From a virus: DNA of 37,799 nt. The notes under the pieces are model-generated. The model made no database searches and was not told the DNA's origin. It saw nothing but the letters and a program-made list of their open reading frames with translations. Positions 1 to 6,696 of the stretch are shown here, in pieces (position 1 is the stretch's first letter; every line of letters starts with the position of its first letter). Location of the stretch: IMG/VR virus record IMGVR_UViG_3300035703_000212, positions 1-37,799 of that record. One strand, written 5' to 3'. The translations under genes were made by a program, and so were the position numbers.

Positions 1-12
1 CCACAATGGACC
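1..12. repeat. 12-bp terminal direct repeat, left copy
   Basis: The 12-mer CCACAATGGACC opens the window and also closes it (37788-37799). An exact match of this length at both ends is very unlikely by chance, so the contig is circular or has 12 bases of terminal redundancy. The repeat lies about 30 bp upstream of the terminase small-subunit gene, where lambda-like phages carry cos. Lambda cohesive ends are also 12 nt, so a filled-in cos overhang is an attractive inference. An assembly overlap cannot be excluded. Confidence 0.75.
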
Positions 13-47
13 CGCGAGGTCAACCCCTGGAAAGGACCCGTCGACTT

Positions 48-800
48 TCATCCTCTGCGCCTCAGCGATGCGATGCGCTTGTCGACCGCAAGCGCTATCG
101 CTTTAGGAAGCTCGGCATAGGCCAGCCGCTGACCCAGATCGAGCAACCGCGTGCGCTTCTTGTATCGGGTCGACCGCACGAAGAAGAACACCGGCTTCAG
201 GCCAGTGTCGCCCACCTCGTAGATGCCTGCTGCGCGCCTATCGCCAGCGCCTATGGCCACATACCTGCGCCCACTCCTGGCCGCGATCTGGCTGCGCCTG
301 CTCGATGTGCGACCCGTCACCTGACCGTAGCCCTTGGTCAGCGCACCGCCCAGCTGACCCAGCACGGCGATGATCTGCGACCTCGACACGTTACCGAACT
401 GATCCAGCTGCGCATATTCCCCAGGCACAGCCTTGTGCCCTGCAGGCATGGCACCAGACGACACCAGGGCCTGCTCGAACCTGCGCAGCCTGCGATCAGC
501 AGCGCCTGTCTCCTGCGTGGCCAGATACTCGGCTGGCTGCACATAGGCATTGCTGTCGTTGCGGATCGACACCACGGCCTGCAGGCGACCCACGTCAGCC
601 CGCTCGCTGATCCTTGCGGCGCGGTAGGTCAGCGGTGTGGGCTGATCCAGCCGGGTGTAAAGCTCGCCACCCCAAGCATCGGAAACCTTGCGCGCCGTGC
701 GGTTGATGGCCTCGGCGATCGCCGACTGAAACCGCCGGTCGCTGAACTCGGAAAGCAGATCGCGCAGCGGCTCCAGACCCTCGACTTTCACGCTGATCAT
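48..800 (-). CDS. Minor tail protein Z-like (gpZ family)
   Basis: This is a 250-residue protein resembling phage minor tail protein Z, which in lambda helps complete the tail terminus. The N-terminus (MISVKVEGLEPLRDLL) followed by an alanine/asparagine helix (AIAEAINRTARKV) is typical of the family. The middle and C-terminus are basic. I chose the ATG at 800 because GGAGGTG stands just upstream; the reading frame stays open further upstream without a better ribosome site. The gene follows the helicase after a 166-bp palindrome-rich gap. Across the contig junction it is the last gene before terminase. That is odd, because Z genes normally sit among the tail genes, between the FII-like and U-like genes (27.2-27.9 kb here), where no Z homologue is seen. 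The family call is by eye and moderately sure. Confidence 0.6.
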   Translation of the reverse strand: MISVKVEGLEPLRDLLSEFSDRRFQSAIAEAINRTARKVSDAWGGELYTRLDQPTPLTYRAARISERADVGRLQAVVSIRNDSNAYVQPAEYLATQETGAADRRLRRFEQALVSSGAMPAGHKAVPGEYAQLDQFGNVSRSQIIAVLGQLGGALTKGYGQVTGRTSSRRSQIAARSGRRYVAIGAGDRRAAGIYEVGDTGLKPVFFFVRSTRYKKRTRLLDLGQRLAYAELPKAIALAVDKRIASLRRRG

Positions 801-966
801 GCACACCTCCGAGACACCCCACCGGGACACCGGGGGGACGTAACCGGGACGGGAAACGGGACGGGACAATGTCCCGATTCCCTTACGCGCGCGCGAGTCC
901 CGTCCCGGTGCTTTTGTCCCGCCAAACGGGACAAAACAGCCGCAAAACGGGACACGAAAACCGCGC
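801..966. repeat. Cluster of CGGGAC repeats and palindromes
   Basis: The gap between the helicase and the tail gene is packed with CGGGAC and its complement. It includes a perfect 15-bp palindrome, CGGGACAATGTCCCG (862-876), and a perfect 10-bp inverted repeat, TTTTGTCCCG / CGGGACAAAA, around CCAAA (912-936). Such clusters next to a replicative helicase can be origin iterons, and they can also be operators or RNA hairpins. The CGGGACA core recurs in two hairpin elements near 32.2 and 34.9 kb. No long T-run follows the hairpins, so they are not ordinary terminators. Confidence 0.6.
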
Positions 967-2463
967 TCATTTACCCGCCCTTTTGTCGATCACGTAGCCC
1001 TGCGCCACGTCCATGTAGCCAGCCTCAATGGCCCACGCGCGTGCTCTTTGGTATGCCTTCTTCTTGGCATCCTGGTCCAGATCTCCCAGCAGCTCGTAGT
1101 ACGCGCGACGCAGGCTCTTTTCCTCGGTGCAGCTGCCCAGCAGCCCCAGAAACGCCTGATTGCGACCGCCGCGGCCTGCGCTGGCTTCCTCGGCCCTGGC
1201 GGCCTCGCGCTCGGATTGCGTGCCCAGATGCCACGCCACCAGCGACGTGACATCGTCGCCATCGTCATCCTTGCCCAGCGACATTACGTTGAGCTTGAAC
1301 TCCGCATCCTTGAACAGTTCGCCGTCCTTCTGCTTCTTGCACTGCAGCGTGGCGATCATCTCCTTCTCGTCGCGGAAGGCTCCGATCAGGTAGTCGATAT
1401 TCCCGCGGATGGCCGAACTGCCGCGCGGCCGCTCCGTCGCTTCGTGTCCCGAATGGTGGATCAGCAGCACAGAGCAGTCCCATAGCGCGCGGAAGCGCAG
1501 CCCGATCTCGCGCAGGTAAGCCGCCATCTCGTTGGCGCTGTTTTCCTCGCCGCTGTAGGTCTGGCTCAACGTGTCCACGATCACCAGCCTCGGCTGCGCG
1601 CCGATCGCCTGCGCTGCGTCCACCACCCGCCACGCATCGACCGACAGGTTGACCGCCTGCGGCACCACGTACAGCGGCGCGGCCTCCCATGCCATATTGC
1701 GCGCCTTGTGCCACGCCTCCACCCGACCCCATAGGCCGGCACCGCCCTCGGCGGCGATGTAGAGCACCTGGCCGGCATCGGTGCGCCGGCCCATCCACGG
1801 CAGGCCGTGCGCCACGTGCAGCGCTAGGTCGATGGCGATGAAGCTCTTGAACGTGCCAGACCCGCCAAACAGCATGCCGATGCTGGCCGCCGGGATCACG
1901 TGCTTGACCGTCCAGGTGACCGACTGCGACGCCTCGCGCAGCGCGCCAAGCTTCAGCACCGGCACCCTTCGGCCCGGCCCCTTGCGCTGCTGTTCCACGC
2001 GCGCCAGGATGCCGGCCACGCGCTCCAGGCGATCGGCCATCGGCATGTCGGGCAGCCAGCTGGTGCTGACCACCTCGTCGGCGGCTGCGATCAGTGCGCG
2101 CTCGATGCTGCGCTCGGCCACGATCTCGGCATAGTGCCTGGCGTTGCGCGCGCTGGCCACAGCCTGCTCCAGCTGCAGCAGGTAGGCCAGCCCACCCACT
2201 GCGTCGCTTTTGCCATCGGCCTGCAGCCGCTCGTGGACAGTGATCGGGTCGGCCGGCACGCGCGCCGCCAGCAGGCCGACGATGGCCTGGTAGATCCACT
2301 GGTGCGGTTGCAGGTAGAAGCTGCCCGGCTCCACCAGGTCGCCCACCACCGCCAGCGCGGTGTTGTCCTGCAGCAGCGAGCCCAGCACGCCGTGCTCGGC
2401 CTCCAGCGAGTGCGGCGGCGTGCGCTGCTGCTCATCGAAATACGGAACCTCGTCACGCAGCAT
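967..2463 (-). CDS. Replicative helicase: DnaB-like N-domain fused to RepA-type ATPase
   Basis: This 498-residue protein probably unwinds phage DNA at replication initiation. Residues about 15-120 resemble the DnaB N-terminal domain (PPHSLEAEHGVLGSLLQD). Residues about 180-400 resemble the hexameric RepA/AAA_25 ATPase fold. Walker A is GGSGTFKS (200-207), Walker B is LVIVDTLS (293-300), and LLIHHSGH plus RGSSAIRG fit the later RecA-fold motifs. Full DnaB proteins have GxxxxGKT-type P-loops, whereas this loop is of the RepA kind, so the protein is a hybrid. The C-terminal 80 residues are charged and may form a winged helix or partner-binding tail. The gene overlaps the preceding small zinc-finger gene by 11 bp in the minus-strand operon. 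The ATPase call is firm; the exact loading mechanism is unknown. Confidence 0.88.
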   Translation of the reverse strand: MLRDEVPYFDEQQRTPPHSLEAEHGVLGSLLQDNTALAVVGDLVEPGSFYLQPHQWIYQAIVGLLAARVPADPITVHERLQADGKSDAVGGLAYLLQLEQAVASARNARHYAEIVAERSIERALIAAADEVVSTSWLPDMPMADRLERVAGILARVEQQRKGPGRRVPVLKLGALREASQSVTWTVKHVIPAASIGMLFGGSGTFKSFIAIDLALHVAHGLPWMGRRTDAGQVLYIAAEGGAGLWGRVEAWHKARNMAWEAAPLYVVPQAVNLSVDAWRVVDAAQAIGAQPRLVIVDTLSQTYSGEENSANEMAAYLREIGLRFRALWDCSVLLIHHSGHEATERPRGSSAIRGNIDYLIGAFRDEKEMIATLQCKKQKDGELFKDAEFKLNVMSLGKDDDGDDVTSLVAWHLGTQSEREAARAEEASAGRGGRNQAFLGLLGSCTEEKSLRRAYYELLGDLDQDAKKKAYQRARAWAIEAGYMDVAQGYVIDKRAGK

Positions 2464-2698
2464 CTTTTCCCTTGATCTTCTTGGACCACGCGCGCACGCG
2501 TTCGTGGCCTTGCTGCCATTGCTTGCCGAACACCGCCTTCAGCGCTGCCGCATAGCGTGGCGTGAACTGCGACACCGCCATCGCTTCCCAGTGCTCGGGG
2601 CCTTGCGCCAGCATGCGCGCGCTGCACTCCATGCAGCCGGCGTGGTAGTAGCCGCTCTGCGGGTTCGCTGCCGCTTCCATGCAGGCCGGGCAACTCAT
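2453..2698 (-). CDS. Small zinc-finger-like protein
   Basis: This 81-residue protein carries CPAC near the N-terminus and CMEC about 20 residues later, with histidine in between (CPACMEAA...HAGCMEC). That pattern suits a small zinc-binding fold. The rest is helical and basic and ends in lysines. The start at 2698 overlaps the stop of the upstream gene (ATGA), so translation is probably coupled. It lies just before the helicase, overlapping it by 11 bp, so a role in replication is possible. I do not recognise a named family. Confidence 0.65.
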   Translation of the reverse strand: MSCPACMEAAANPQSGYYHAGCMECSARMLAQGPEHWEAMAVSQFTPRYAAALKAVFGKQWQQGHERVRAWSKKIKGKDAA

Positions 2699-2892
2699 CG
2701 GGACGCCACGCGCAGAATGCGCAGGTTCGCGCTGCGCAGCGTGAATCCCTCGTTGCGCTTGTCCAGGTAGCTGAACTCGTACTCGTCGGCGACGCGCCGG
2801 TCGCCGTGCAGCAGGCTGCATAGTCGGCCGCGCGGCGTCACGTAGACCACTTGCCGGCCCAGCGTGCGCAGGTTCACTTCGCGCGTGCTCAT
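2695..2892 (-). CDS. Hypothetical 65-residue protein
   Basis: This is a short basic protein (MSTREVNLRTLGRQVVYVTPRG...) with alternating hydrophobic residues that suggest a small beta-rich fold. Its start overlaps the stop of the HNH-like gene upstream (ATGA) and its own stop overlaps the next start, so it is embedded in the operon. The length, codon use and couplings support a real gene. No family is recognised. Confidence 0.6.
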   Translation of the reverse strand: MSTREVNLRTLGRQVVYVTPRGRLCSLLHGDRRVADEYEFSYLDKRNEGFTLRSANLRILRVASR

Positions 2893-3440
2893 GCTGCAAG
2901 CCTCCACACACTGCTGACCGGGTCGCGGTAGGTTTTGCCGTCGCGGATGGCCTGCAGTGCGGTGCGCGAAACACCCCACTTGCGCGCCAGCGCCGCCACC
3001 GACTCCGTGCCCAGGCGTACCTCGAGCACCTGCTGCGACGTGAACTTGCGCCTCGATCGCTGGATGCGTTCCAGGTTGGCACGCCGGCGCGGCGTCATCT
3101 CGTGCCACTTGCCCACAATGCGCCGTTGCGCGTCCGCATGCGACAGCGCGCGGATGTGCTCCGGGTTGGCGCAGTCGTAGCTGCCACACACCCGCACTGC
3201 GCGGCGGCCGCGCGGCAGCGGAGCTTCGTGCGCCAACTCCCATACAGCCCTGGTAGCGCTGACGCTGCCGCGGCCGTGCACCCAGATGCGCTGCACCCGG
3301 CCCAGCGGCTGCGGCTTACCGTGCCCGGTACGCAAGTGCCAGCAGCCGGAATCGGCGTCCAGCACGCAGCGCAGTCGCACGTCGGCCACGCTGCGCACGC
3401 CGCCCAAATAGGCGCCCGGCTGGTGGCTCACTTGATCCAC
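2889..3440 (-). CDS. HNH-endonuclease-like protein with C-terminal helix-turn-helix
   Basis: This is a 183-residue protein with a GTG start. Residues about 60-115 match the core of small phage HNH endonucleases: a helix around AVWELAHEAPLP, then VCGSYDCANPEHI, which is the usual C-x4-C-x-NPxH zinc/HNH turn. In active members a histidine normally comes shortly before the first cysteine; here that position reads AVRVC, so catalysis is doubtful. The last 45 residues (ALARKWGVSRTALQAIRDG) look like a helix-turn-helix that positions the protein on DNA. It could be a homing-type nuclease or a decayed DNA-binding protein. It overlaps the upstream gene by 13 bp. Confidence 0.65.
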   Translation of the reverse strand: MDQVSHQPGAYLGGVRSVADVRLRCVLDADSGCWHLRTGHGKPQPLGRVQRIWVHGRGSVSATRAVWELAHEAPLPRGRRAVRVCGSYDCANPEHIRALSHADAQRRIVGKWHEMTPRRRANLERIQRSRRKFTSQQVLEVRLGTESVAALARKWGVSRTALQAIRDGKTYRDPVSSVWRLAA

Positions 3441-3799
3441 CCCAGCGGCTGCGCCAGCAATGGCGTGCGCGTCAGCGGGATCGTGCCGCTGGCGTAGCCC
3501 CGGCCCTGCGCCCGTCCGCGCTCGATCAGCGCGCTGGCCTGCTCCGACAGCGTCATGCCGCTGGCCAGCAGTGACGACACATGCTGCATCGGCTCAAAGC
3601 TCGGCGGCCAATCGTGCCGGCGAATCAGCTCGGTGAAGTAGCCCGGCGGGTAGGCCGGCGACACCGGCTCAGGTTCTGCCTTCTTGCGGTACTTGGCATT
3701 GGGCCGCTTGTTGCGCGCCGCGAGCTTGGCTTCGCGGATCTCGGGCGGGTCCGGCGACCGGCCGGGCCGGGCGCGATGCATTGCTGTGCCCGGCTTCAT
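3428..3799 (-). CDS. Hypothetical basic protein
   Basis: This 123-residue protein has a strongly basic N-terminal half (arginine and lysine in a proline-rich context), a YPPGYFTELIRRHDW segment, and a helical C-terminus with the pattern GMTLSEQASALIERGRA. The basic character suggests nucleic-acid contact, but no family is recognised. The start overlaps the stop of the RHH-like gene. It belongs to the leftward operon. Confidence 0.55.
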   Translation of the reverse strand: MKPGTAMHRARPGRSPDPPEIREAKLAARNKRPNAKYRKKAEPEPVSPAYPPGYFTELIRRHDWPPSFEPMQHVSSLLASGMTLSEQASALIERGRAQGRGYASGTIPLTRTPLLAQPLGWIK

Positions 3800-3993
3800 T
3801 TGCGCGCCTCCTCGTCGGCCGGCAGCATGGCCGCATGGCCGAGCGCGTGACGCATCGGCACCAGGCGGATGTCTTCGGACAAGCTGCGGTCATCCCGCGC
3901 CGCCAAACGCATCAGCGTGCGCTCCAGCGTTTCACTGACGCGCACCGGCGGCAGGTTGCGGATGCACTTTTCGGCCATGGTATCGTCTGACAT
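3796..3993 (-). CDS. Small ribbon-helix-helix-like protein
   Basis: This 65-residue protein contains LPPVRVSETLERTLMRLA followed by ARDDRSLSEDIR. That order of a short strand and two helices is typical of ribbon-helix-helix (CopG/Arc-like) DNA-binding proteins. I chose the ATG at 3993 because the upstream extension of this frame runs back through the terminator hairpin at 4026-4066 and looks non-coding. It lies first in the leftward operon after the Cro-like gene and may regulate it. The fold assignment is by eye. Confidence 0.55.
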   Translation of the reverse strand: MSDDTMAEKCIRNLPPVRVSETLERTLMRLAARDDRSLSEDIRLVPMRHALGHAAMLPADEEARK

Positions 3994-4025
3994 GGTTCCG
4001 CTTCTTGTCGGTTGTTGCGGTACTG

Positions 4026-4066
4026 CGAAAAAGACAAAGCCCGGCCCACCTTGCGATGGACCGGGC
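4026..4066 (-). terminator. Rho-independent terminator after the Cro-like gene
   Basis: On the minus strand a stem of ten pairs (GCCCGGTCCA / TGGGCCGGGC, one mismatch) is followed by TTTGTCTTTTT. It would end the short regulator transcript about 80 bp past its stop. The main leftward operon therefore needs read-through, antitermination or another promoter downstream. Confidence 0.7.
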
Positions 4067-4144
4067 AACACCCACGGCGTCAGAGGAGAAACCCGCCCCC
4101 GGATAGGCCGGGACCAGTATGGGTGCACTGGAGACAACCTGCAC

Positions 4145-4354
4145 TCAGGACACCTCTTGCGCGCGCTCGGCCGCGTCCTCGCCGATCAGCTCGGGCGGCA
4201 GGTGCTTGCGCGCCAGCGCGGCCAGCACACGATCCACCAAGCGCGGCGGCAGTTGGTCCGGCCATTGGCTGATGGCCGAAGAGGTGACGCCGATCTCGGC
4301 CGCGGCCGAACCCACCGTACCCCCCAGCAACCTGACCGCAGTTTCCTTGTCCAT
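4145..4354 (-). CDS. Cro/YdaS-family transcriptional regulator
   Basis: This 69-residue protein has a single helix-turn-helix: VGSAAAEIGVTSSAISQWPDQLP. The AISQWP signature is typical of phage Cro-like regulators of the YdaS family. It should bind the dyads in the adjacent divergent control region and repress one or both promoters. A probable promoter ends only about 6 bp before the ATG (TTGCGT, 16 bp, TAACAT), so the transcript may be leaderless, as known for lambda cI from PRM. A terminator follows. No larger CI-type repressor with a protease or dimerisation domain is seen anywhere in the window. Confidence 0.8.
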   Translation of the reverse strand: MDKETAVRLLGGTVGSAAAEIGVTSSAISQWPDQLPPRLVDRVLAALARKHLPPELIGEDAAERAQEVS

Positions 4355-4360
4355 CCCGCC

Positions 4361-4388
4361 ATGTTAGCCGGTTAATGCTTAAACGCAA
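4361..4388 (-). promoter_or_regulatory. Leftward promoter for the Cro-like gene
   Basis: On the minus strand the hexamers TTGCGT (4383-4388) and TAACAT (4361-4366) are spaced by 16 bp. The start codon is at 4354, so the predicted transcript start coincides with or nearly touches the ATG. The quasi-palindrome TTAGCCGGTTAA (4364-4375) lies inside the spacer as a likely operator. Confidence 0.5.
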
Positions 4389-4455
4389 GCCCGCCTCGGC
4401 GGGTTTTTTGCATCTTTTCGATTAGCCCGCTTGACATCTGGCGTTAGCGGGTTAA
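4364..4455. promoter_or_regulatory. Putative regulator operators (TTAGCC/GGTTAA dyads)
   Basis: Three related elements are seen: TTAGCCGGTTAA (4364-4375), TTAGCCCGC (4422-4430) and GCGGGTTAA (4447-4455). The last two form an inverted repeat flanking the -35 box of the rightward promoter. Their placement over both promoters is typical of Cro-type operators. Binding is inferred, not shown. Confidence 0.5.
4389..4410 (+). terminator. Plus-strand terminator between the divergent promoters
   Basis: A short GC-rich hairpin (CCCGC, loop CTCG, GCGGG) is followed by six T residues. It faces rightward and lies upstream of the rightward promoter, so it would insulate the early operon from transcripts coming antisense through the regulator. 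Confidence 0.6.
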
Positions 4456-4458
4456 CAT
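4431..4458 (+). promoter_or_regulatory. Rightward early promoter
   Basis: A perfect -35 hexamer TTGACA (4431-4436) is followed after 16 bp by TAACAT (4453-4458). The first good start codon is at 4499, behind AAAGGAG. This is the only strong promoter seen for the plus-strand block, so it may drive everything from 4.5 kb into the cassette array. Confidence 0.6.
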
Positions 4459-4498
4459 GCGCGCATTGCAACCGAAAGCCTGCAGCAAAGGAGCCCAG

Positions 4499-4657
4499 AT
4501 GCACACCTTCATTGCCTGGATCACACCGCGAGACGGCATCGCGCGGCGCTACGCGCTGACAGCTGCCGAGCGCTGCGAGGCCATCGCCAAGGCCCACGCG
4601 CTGGGGCGCGCGCTGCACGGCGCGAATTTCAGTTTTAGCGTGCGCGAGGCGGCGTGA
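4499..4657 (+). CDS. Hypothetical 52-residue early protein
   Basis: First gene of the rightward operon. The ATG at 4499 has AAAGGAG 7 bases upstream; the in-frame ATG at 4457 overlaps the promoter's -10 box and is discarded. The product (MHTFIAWITPRDG...) is a small alpha/beta protein with a central alanine-rich helix. First lytic genes are often host-takeover or regulatory proteins, but no family is recognised. The stop overlaps the next start. Confidence 0.6.
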   Translation: MHTFIAWITPRDGIARRYALTAAERCEAIAKAHALGRALHGANFSFSVREAA

Positions 4658-4920
4658 TGAAGCACAGCCCCGCCACCATCGCCATCCAGCGCAAGCTCGA
4701 CCGCTGGGAACTTGAACACCTGCGCCTGCTGGCCGCGCAGCAGGCCGAGCAGATCGAAGAACTGCAGCGCCGCCTGGCATGGGCCGAAGACTGCGCCGAA
4801 CGCTGGCGCGACGATGCGCTGGATCTGCAGGCGCAGCTGGCCGACAGCGTCGGCGGCGTGCCCGGCCTGACGCGCGACGGCCAGCTGGTTGTCGTTGGGG
4901 GTGCTGAGGTGCAGGCATGA
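4657..4920 (+). CDS. Small coiled-coil protein
   Basis: This 87-residue protein is dominated by one long amphipathic helix (LEHLRLLAAQQAEQIEELQ and on to about residue 65) with heptad-like leucines, so it is probably a coiled-coil oligomer. The ATG at 4657 overlaps the previous TGA; a GTG one codon earlier is possible. No function is recognised. Confidence 0.6.
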   Translation: MKHSPATIAIQRKLDRWELEHLRLLAAQQAEQIEELQRRLAWAEDCAERWRDDALDLQAQLADSVGGVPGLTRDGQLVVVGGAEVQA

Positions 4921-5132
4921 GGATTTTTACTTGGCCTGAAGGTGTCGCCGCCGCGGTCGGCGTGAGCGAACCGCACTTGCAACACCTGCGCAGCCGCGGC
5001 GATGCGCCTCAGCTTTATGCGGTCACAGAGCGCCGGCTTGTGACAACGGAAGCAGACCTTATCGAATGGATCACGGCGAAGGCTGTGCCTGTTGATTACA
5101 AGTGCCGCCCGGCGACAAGGAGCAAGGCATGA
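4917..5132 (+). CDS. AlpA/excisionase-like helix-turn-helix protein
   Basis: This 71-residue protein reads WPEGVAAAVGVSEPHLQHLR followed by a strand-turn and ITEADLIEWI-like end (VTTEADLIEWI). That layout resembles the winged-helix MerR/AlpA/Xis group, which bind DNA as regulators or recombination directionality factors. No integrase is present in the window, so an excisionase role would need a partner from elsewhere. Its start and stop both overlap its neighbours. Confidence 0.55.
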   Translation: MRIFTWPEGVAAAVGVSEPHLQHLRSRGDAPQLYAVTERRLVTTEADLIEWITAKAVPVDYKCRPATRSKA

Positions 5133-5296
5133 CCCGCTACCCACGGTCCACCCGCGAGGCATTCGCCTGCGAGCGCTATCCGGCCATCGAGGTTTACCGC
5201 GCGCCGCCGCTGTCGCGCTGGGCTCGGCCGCTGTCGTGGCTGGTCACTCTGGGGCTGCTGGCCGGGATTGGCGCGATGTTGGCGTGGAGGGGGTGA
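5129..5296 (+). CDS. Small single-pass membrane protein
   Basis: This 55-residue protein has a polar N-terminus and one hydrophobic segment near the C-terminus (LSWLVTLGLLAGIGAMLAW), probably an inner-membrane helix. The ATG at 5129 is preceded by AGGAG and overlaps the previous TGA. Function unknown. Confidence 0.6.
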   Translation: MTRYPRSTREAFACERYPAIEVYRAPPLSRWARPLSWLVTLGLLAGIGAMLAWRG

Positions 5297-6696
5297 TGGA
5301 CTACGTGGCTTACGTTGCAGCCAAGTTGTCGCGCGTTCCGCCAACAGGCATGCCACATACAGCGCATATCCCGCACGATGGTTTGTTCGATCACCAGCGC
5401 GCTCTCGTTCGCTGGGCCTGCACGCGAGGTCGCGCCGCCATCTTTGCGGACACCGGGCTGGGCAAGAGCCGCATGCAACTGGCATGGGCTGAGGCCGTGC
5501 GCCTGCATACCGGCAAGCCAGTGCTGATTTTGGCGCCGCTGGCAGTAGCGCCGCAGACGGCAGCTGAAGGGCTGGAGATCGGCGTGCAGGTGATGCACTG
5601 CCGCGACGGCAGCGACTATGACCAGGCCGAAGGCTCTGGCATTGTCATCACCAACTATGACCGACTGCACCGCTTTGATCCGTCGATCTTTGGTGCGGTA
5701 GTGCTGGATGAATCGAGCTGCATCAAGCATCACGATGCCAAGACGCTGCGCACGCTGCTGGAGGCCTTTCGAGATACGCCTTTTAAGCTATGCGCCACTG
5801 CCACACCGGCACCAAACGACTGGACAGAGCTAGGCACGCATGCCGAGTTTCTGGGCATTTGCACCAGGCAGGAAATGCTGGCCGAATACTTCACCCATGA
5901 CGGTGGCGACACCAGCGTATGGCGCCTGAAGGGCCACGCGCGGCAGGTGTTCTGGCGCTGGGTCAGCCAATGGGGCGCGATGGTACGCAGGCCATCTGAT
6001 CTAGGGTTCGATGACTCGGCCTATGTGCTGCCGAACCTGCACCTGCACGAGCACACCGTCGATACAGAAATGCCGTTCAACGGCATGCTGTTTGCCGTTG
6101 AAGCACAGACTCTCAGCGAGCGCCGTGACGCGCGCCGATTGTCTACTGCCGATCGTGTGCACGACTGTGCTGCGATCGTCAACGGCGAGGCCGCCGAGCC
6201 CTGGGTGGTCTGGTGCGACCTTAACGCCGAAGGCGACGCGCTGACGGCCGCCATCAATGGCGCGGTGCAGATCGCCGGCGCCGACCCTGCCGAAGTGAAA
6301 GAGCAGCGCCTTGCCGACTTTGCCGCCGGGAAATTCCGCGTGCTGGTCAGCAAGCCGTCGATCTGCGGGTTTGGGTTGAACTGGCAGCACGCCGCACGCA
6401 TGGCCTTTGTCGGCGTAACCGACAGCTTCGAGGCGTACTACCAGGCCGTGCGCCGGTGCTGGCGCTTTGGCCAGACGCGCGACGTGCATGTGCATGTGTT
6501 CGCATCCAGCAGCGAGGGCGCCGTGGTTGCGAACCTGAAGCGCAAAGAGCGCGACGCGAAGGCCATGGCCGAAAGCCTTAGCGCCGAGACGCGCGACGCT
6601 GTGATGCAGGAAGTCACCGGCTTGACACGGCAGACAAACATCTACAACGCCGGGCAGCGCGTGGCTGTTCCGGAATTCTTGAAGGACGCCGCATGA
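5296..6696 (+). CDS. SNF2-like superfamily 2 DNA helicase/translocase
   Basis: This 466-residue phage-type SF2 ATPase probably translocates on double-stranded DNA. Residues 52-58 give Walker A (DTGLGKS). The DEAH-box equivalent is VVLDESS near residue 135, followed by ATATPAPN (motif III). The second RecA domain holds VVWCDLNAEGDAL, SKPSICGFGLNWQ and motif VI in AVRRCWRFGQTRD, the Snf2-type QxxxRxxRxGQ pattern. The ATG at 5296 is chosen for GGAGGGGG upstream and its TGATG overlap; the frame extends upstream but looks like a shadow. It overlaps the DNA methyltransferase start, and such pairs are common in phages, where they may aid modification or replication. Confidence 0.85.
   Translation: MDYVAYVAAKLSRVPPTGMPHTAHIPHDGLFDHQRALVRWACTRGRAAIFADTGLGKSRMQLAWAEAVRLHTGKPVLILAPLAVAPQTAAEGLEIGVQVMHCRDGSDYDQAEGSGIVITNYDRLHRFDPSIFGAVVLDESSCIKHHDAKTLRTLLEAFRDTPFKLCATATPAPNDWTELGTHAEFLGICTRQEMLAEYFTHDGGDTSVWRLKGHARQVFWRWVSQWGAMVRRPSDLGFDDSAYVLPNLHLHEHTVDTEMPFNGMLFAVEAQTLSERRDARRLSTADRVHDCAAIVNGEAAEPWVVWCDLNAEGDALTAAINGAVQIAGADPAEVKEQRLADFAAGKFRVLVSKPSICGFGLNWQHAARMAFVGVTDSFEAYYQAVRRCWRFGQTRDVHVHVFASSSEGAVVANLKRKERDAKAMAESLSAETRDAVMQEVTGLTRQTNIYNAGQRVAVPEFLKDAA

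Noticed and set aside
6-1250. A 414-codon plus-strand frame
   Set aside because: It lies antisense to the gpZ-like gene and the helicase, has no recognisable domain, and has the arginine/alanine/histidine bias of a shadow frame.
4457-4657. The longer first early ORF starting at 4457
   Set aside because: Its ATG overlaps the -10 box of the early promoter and has no ribosome site; the ATG at 4499 has AAAGGAG.
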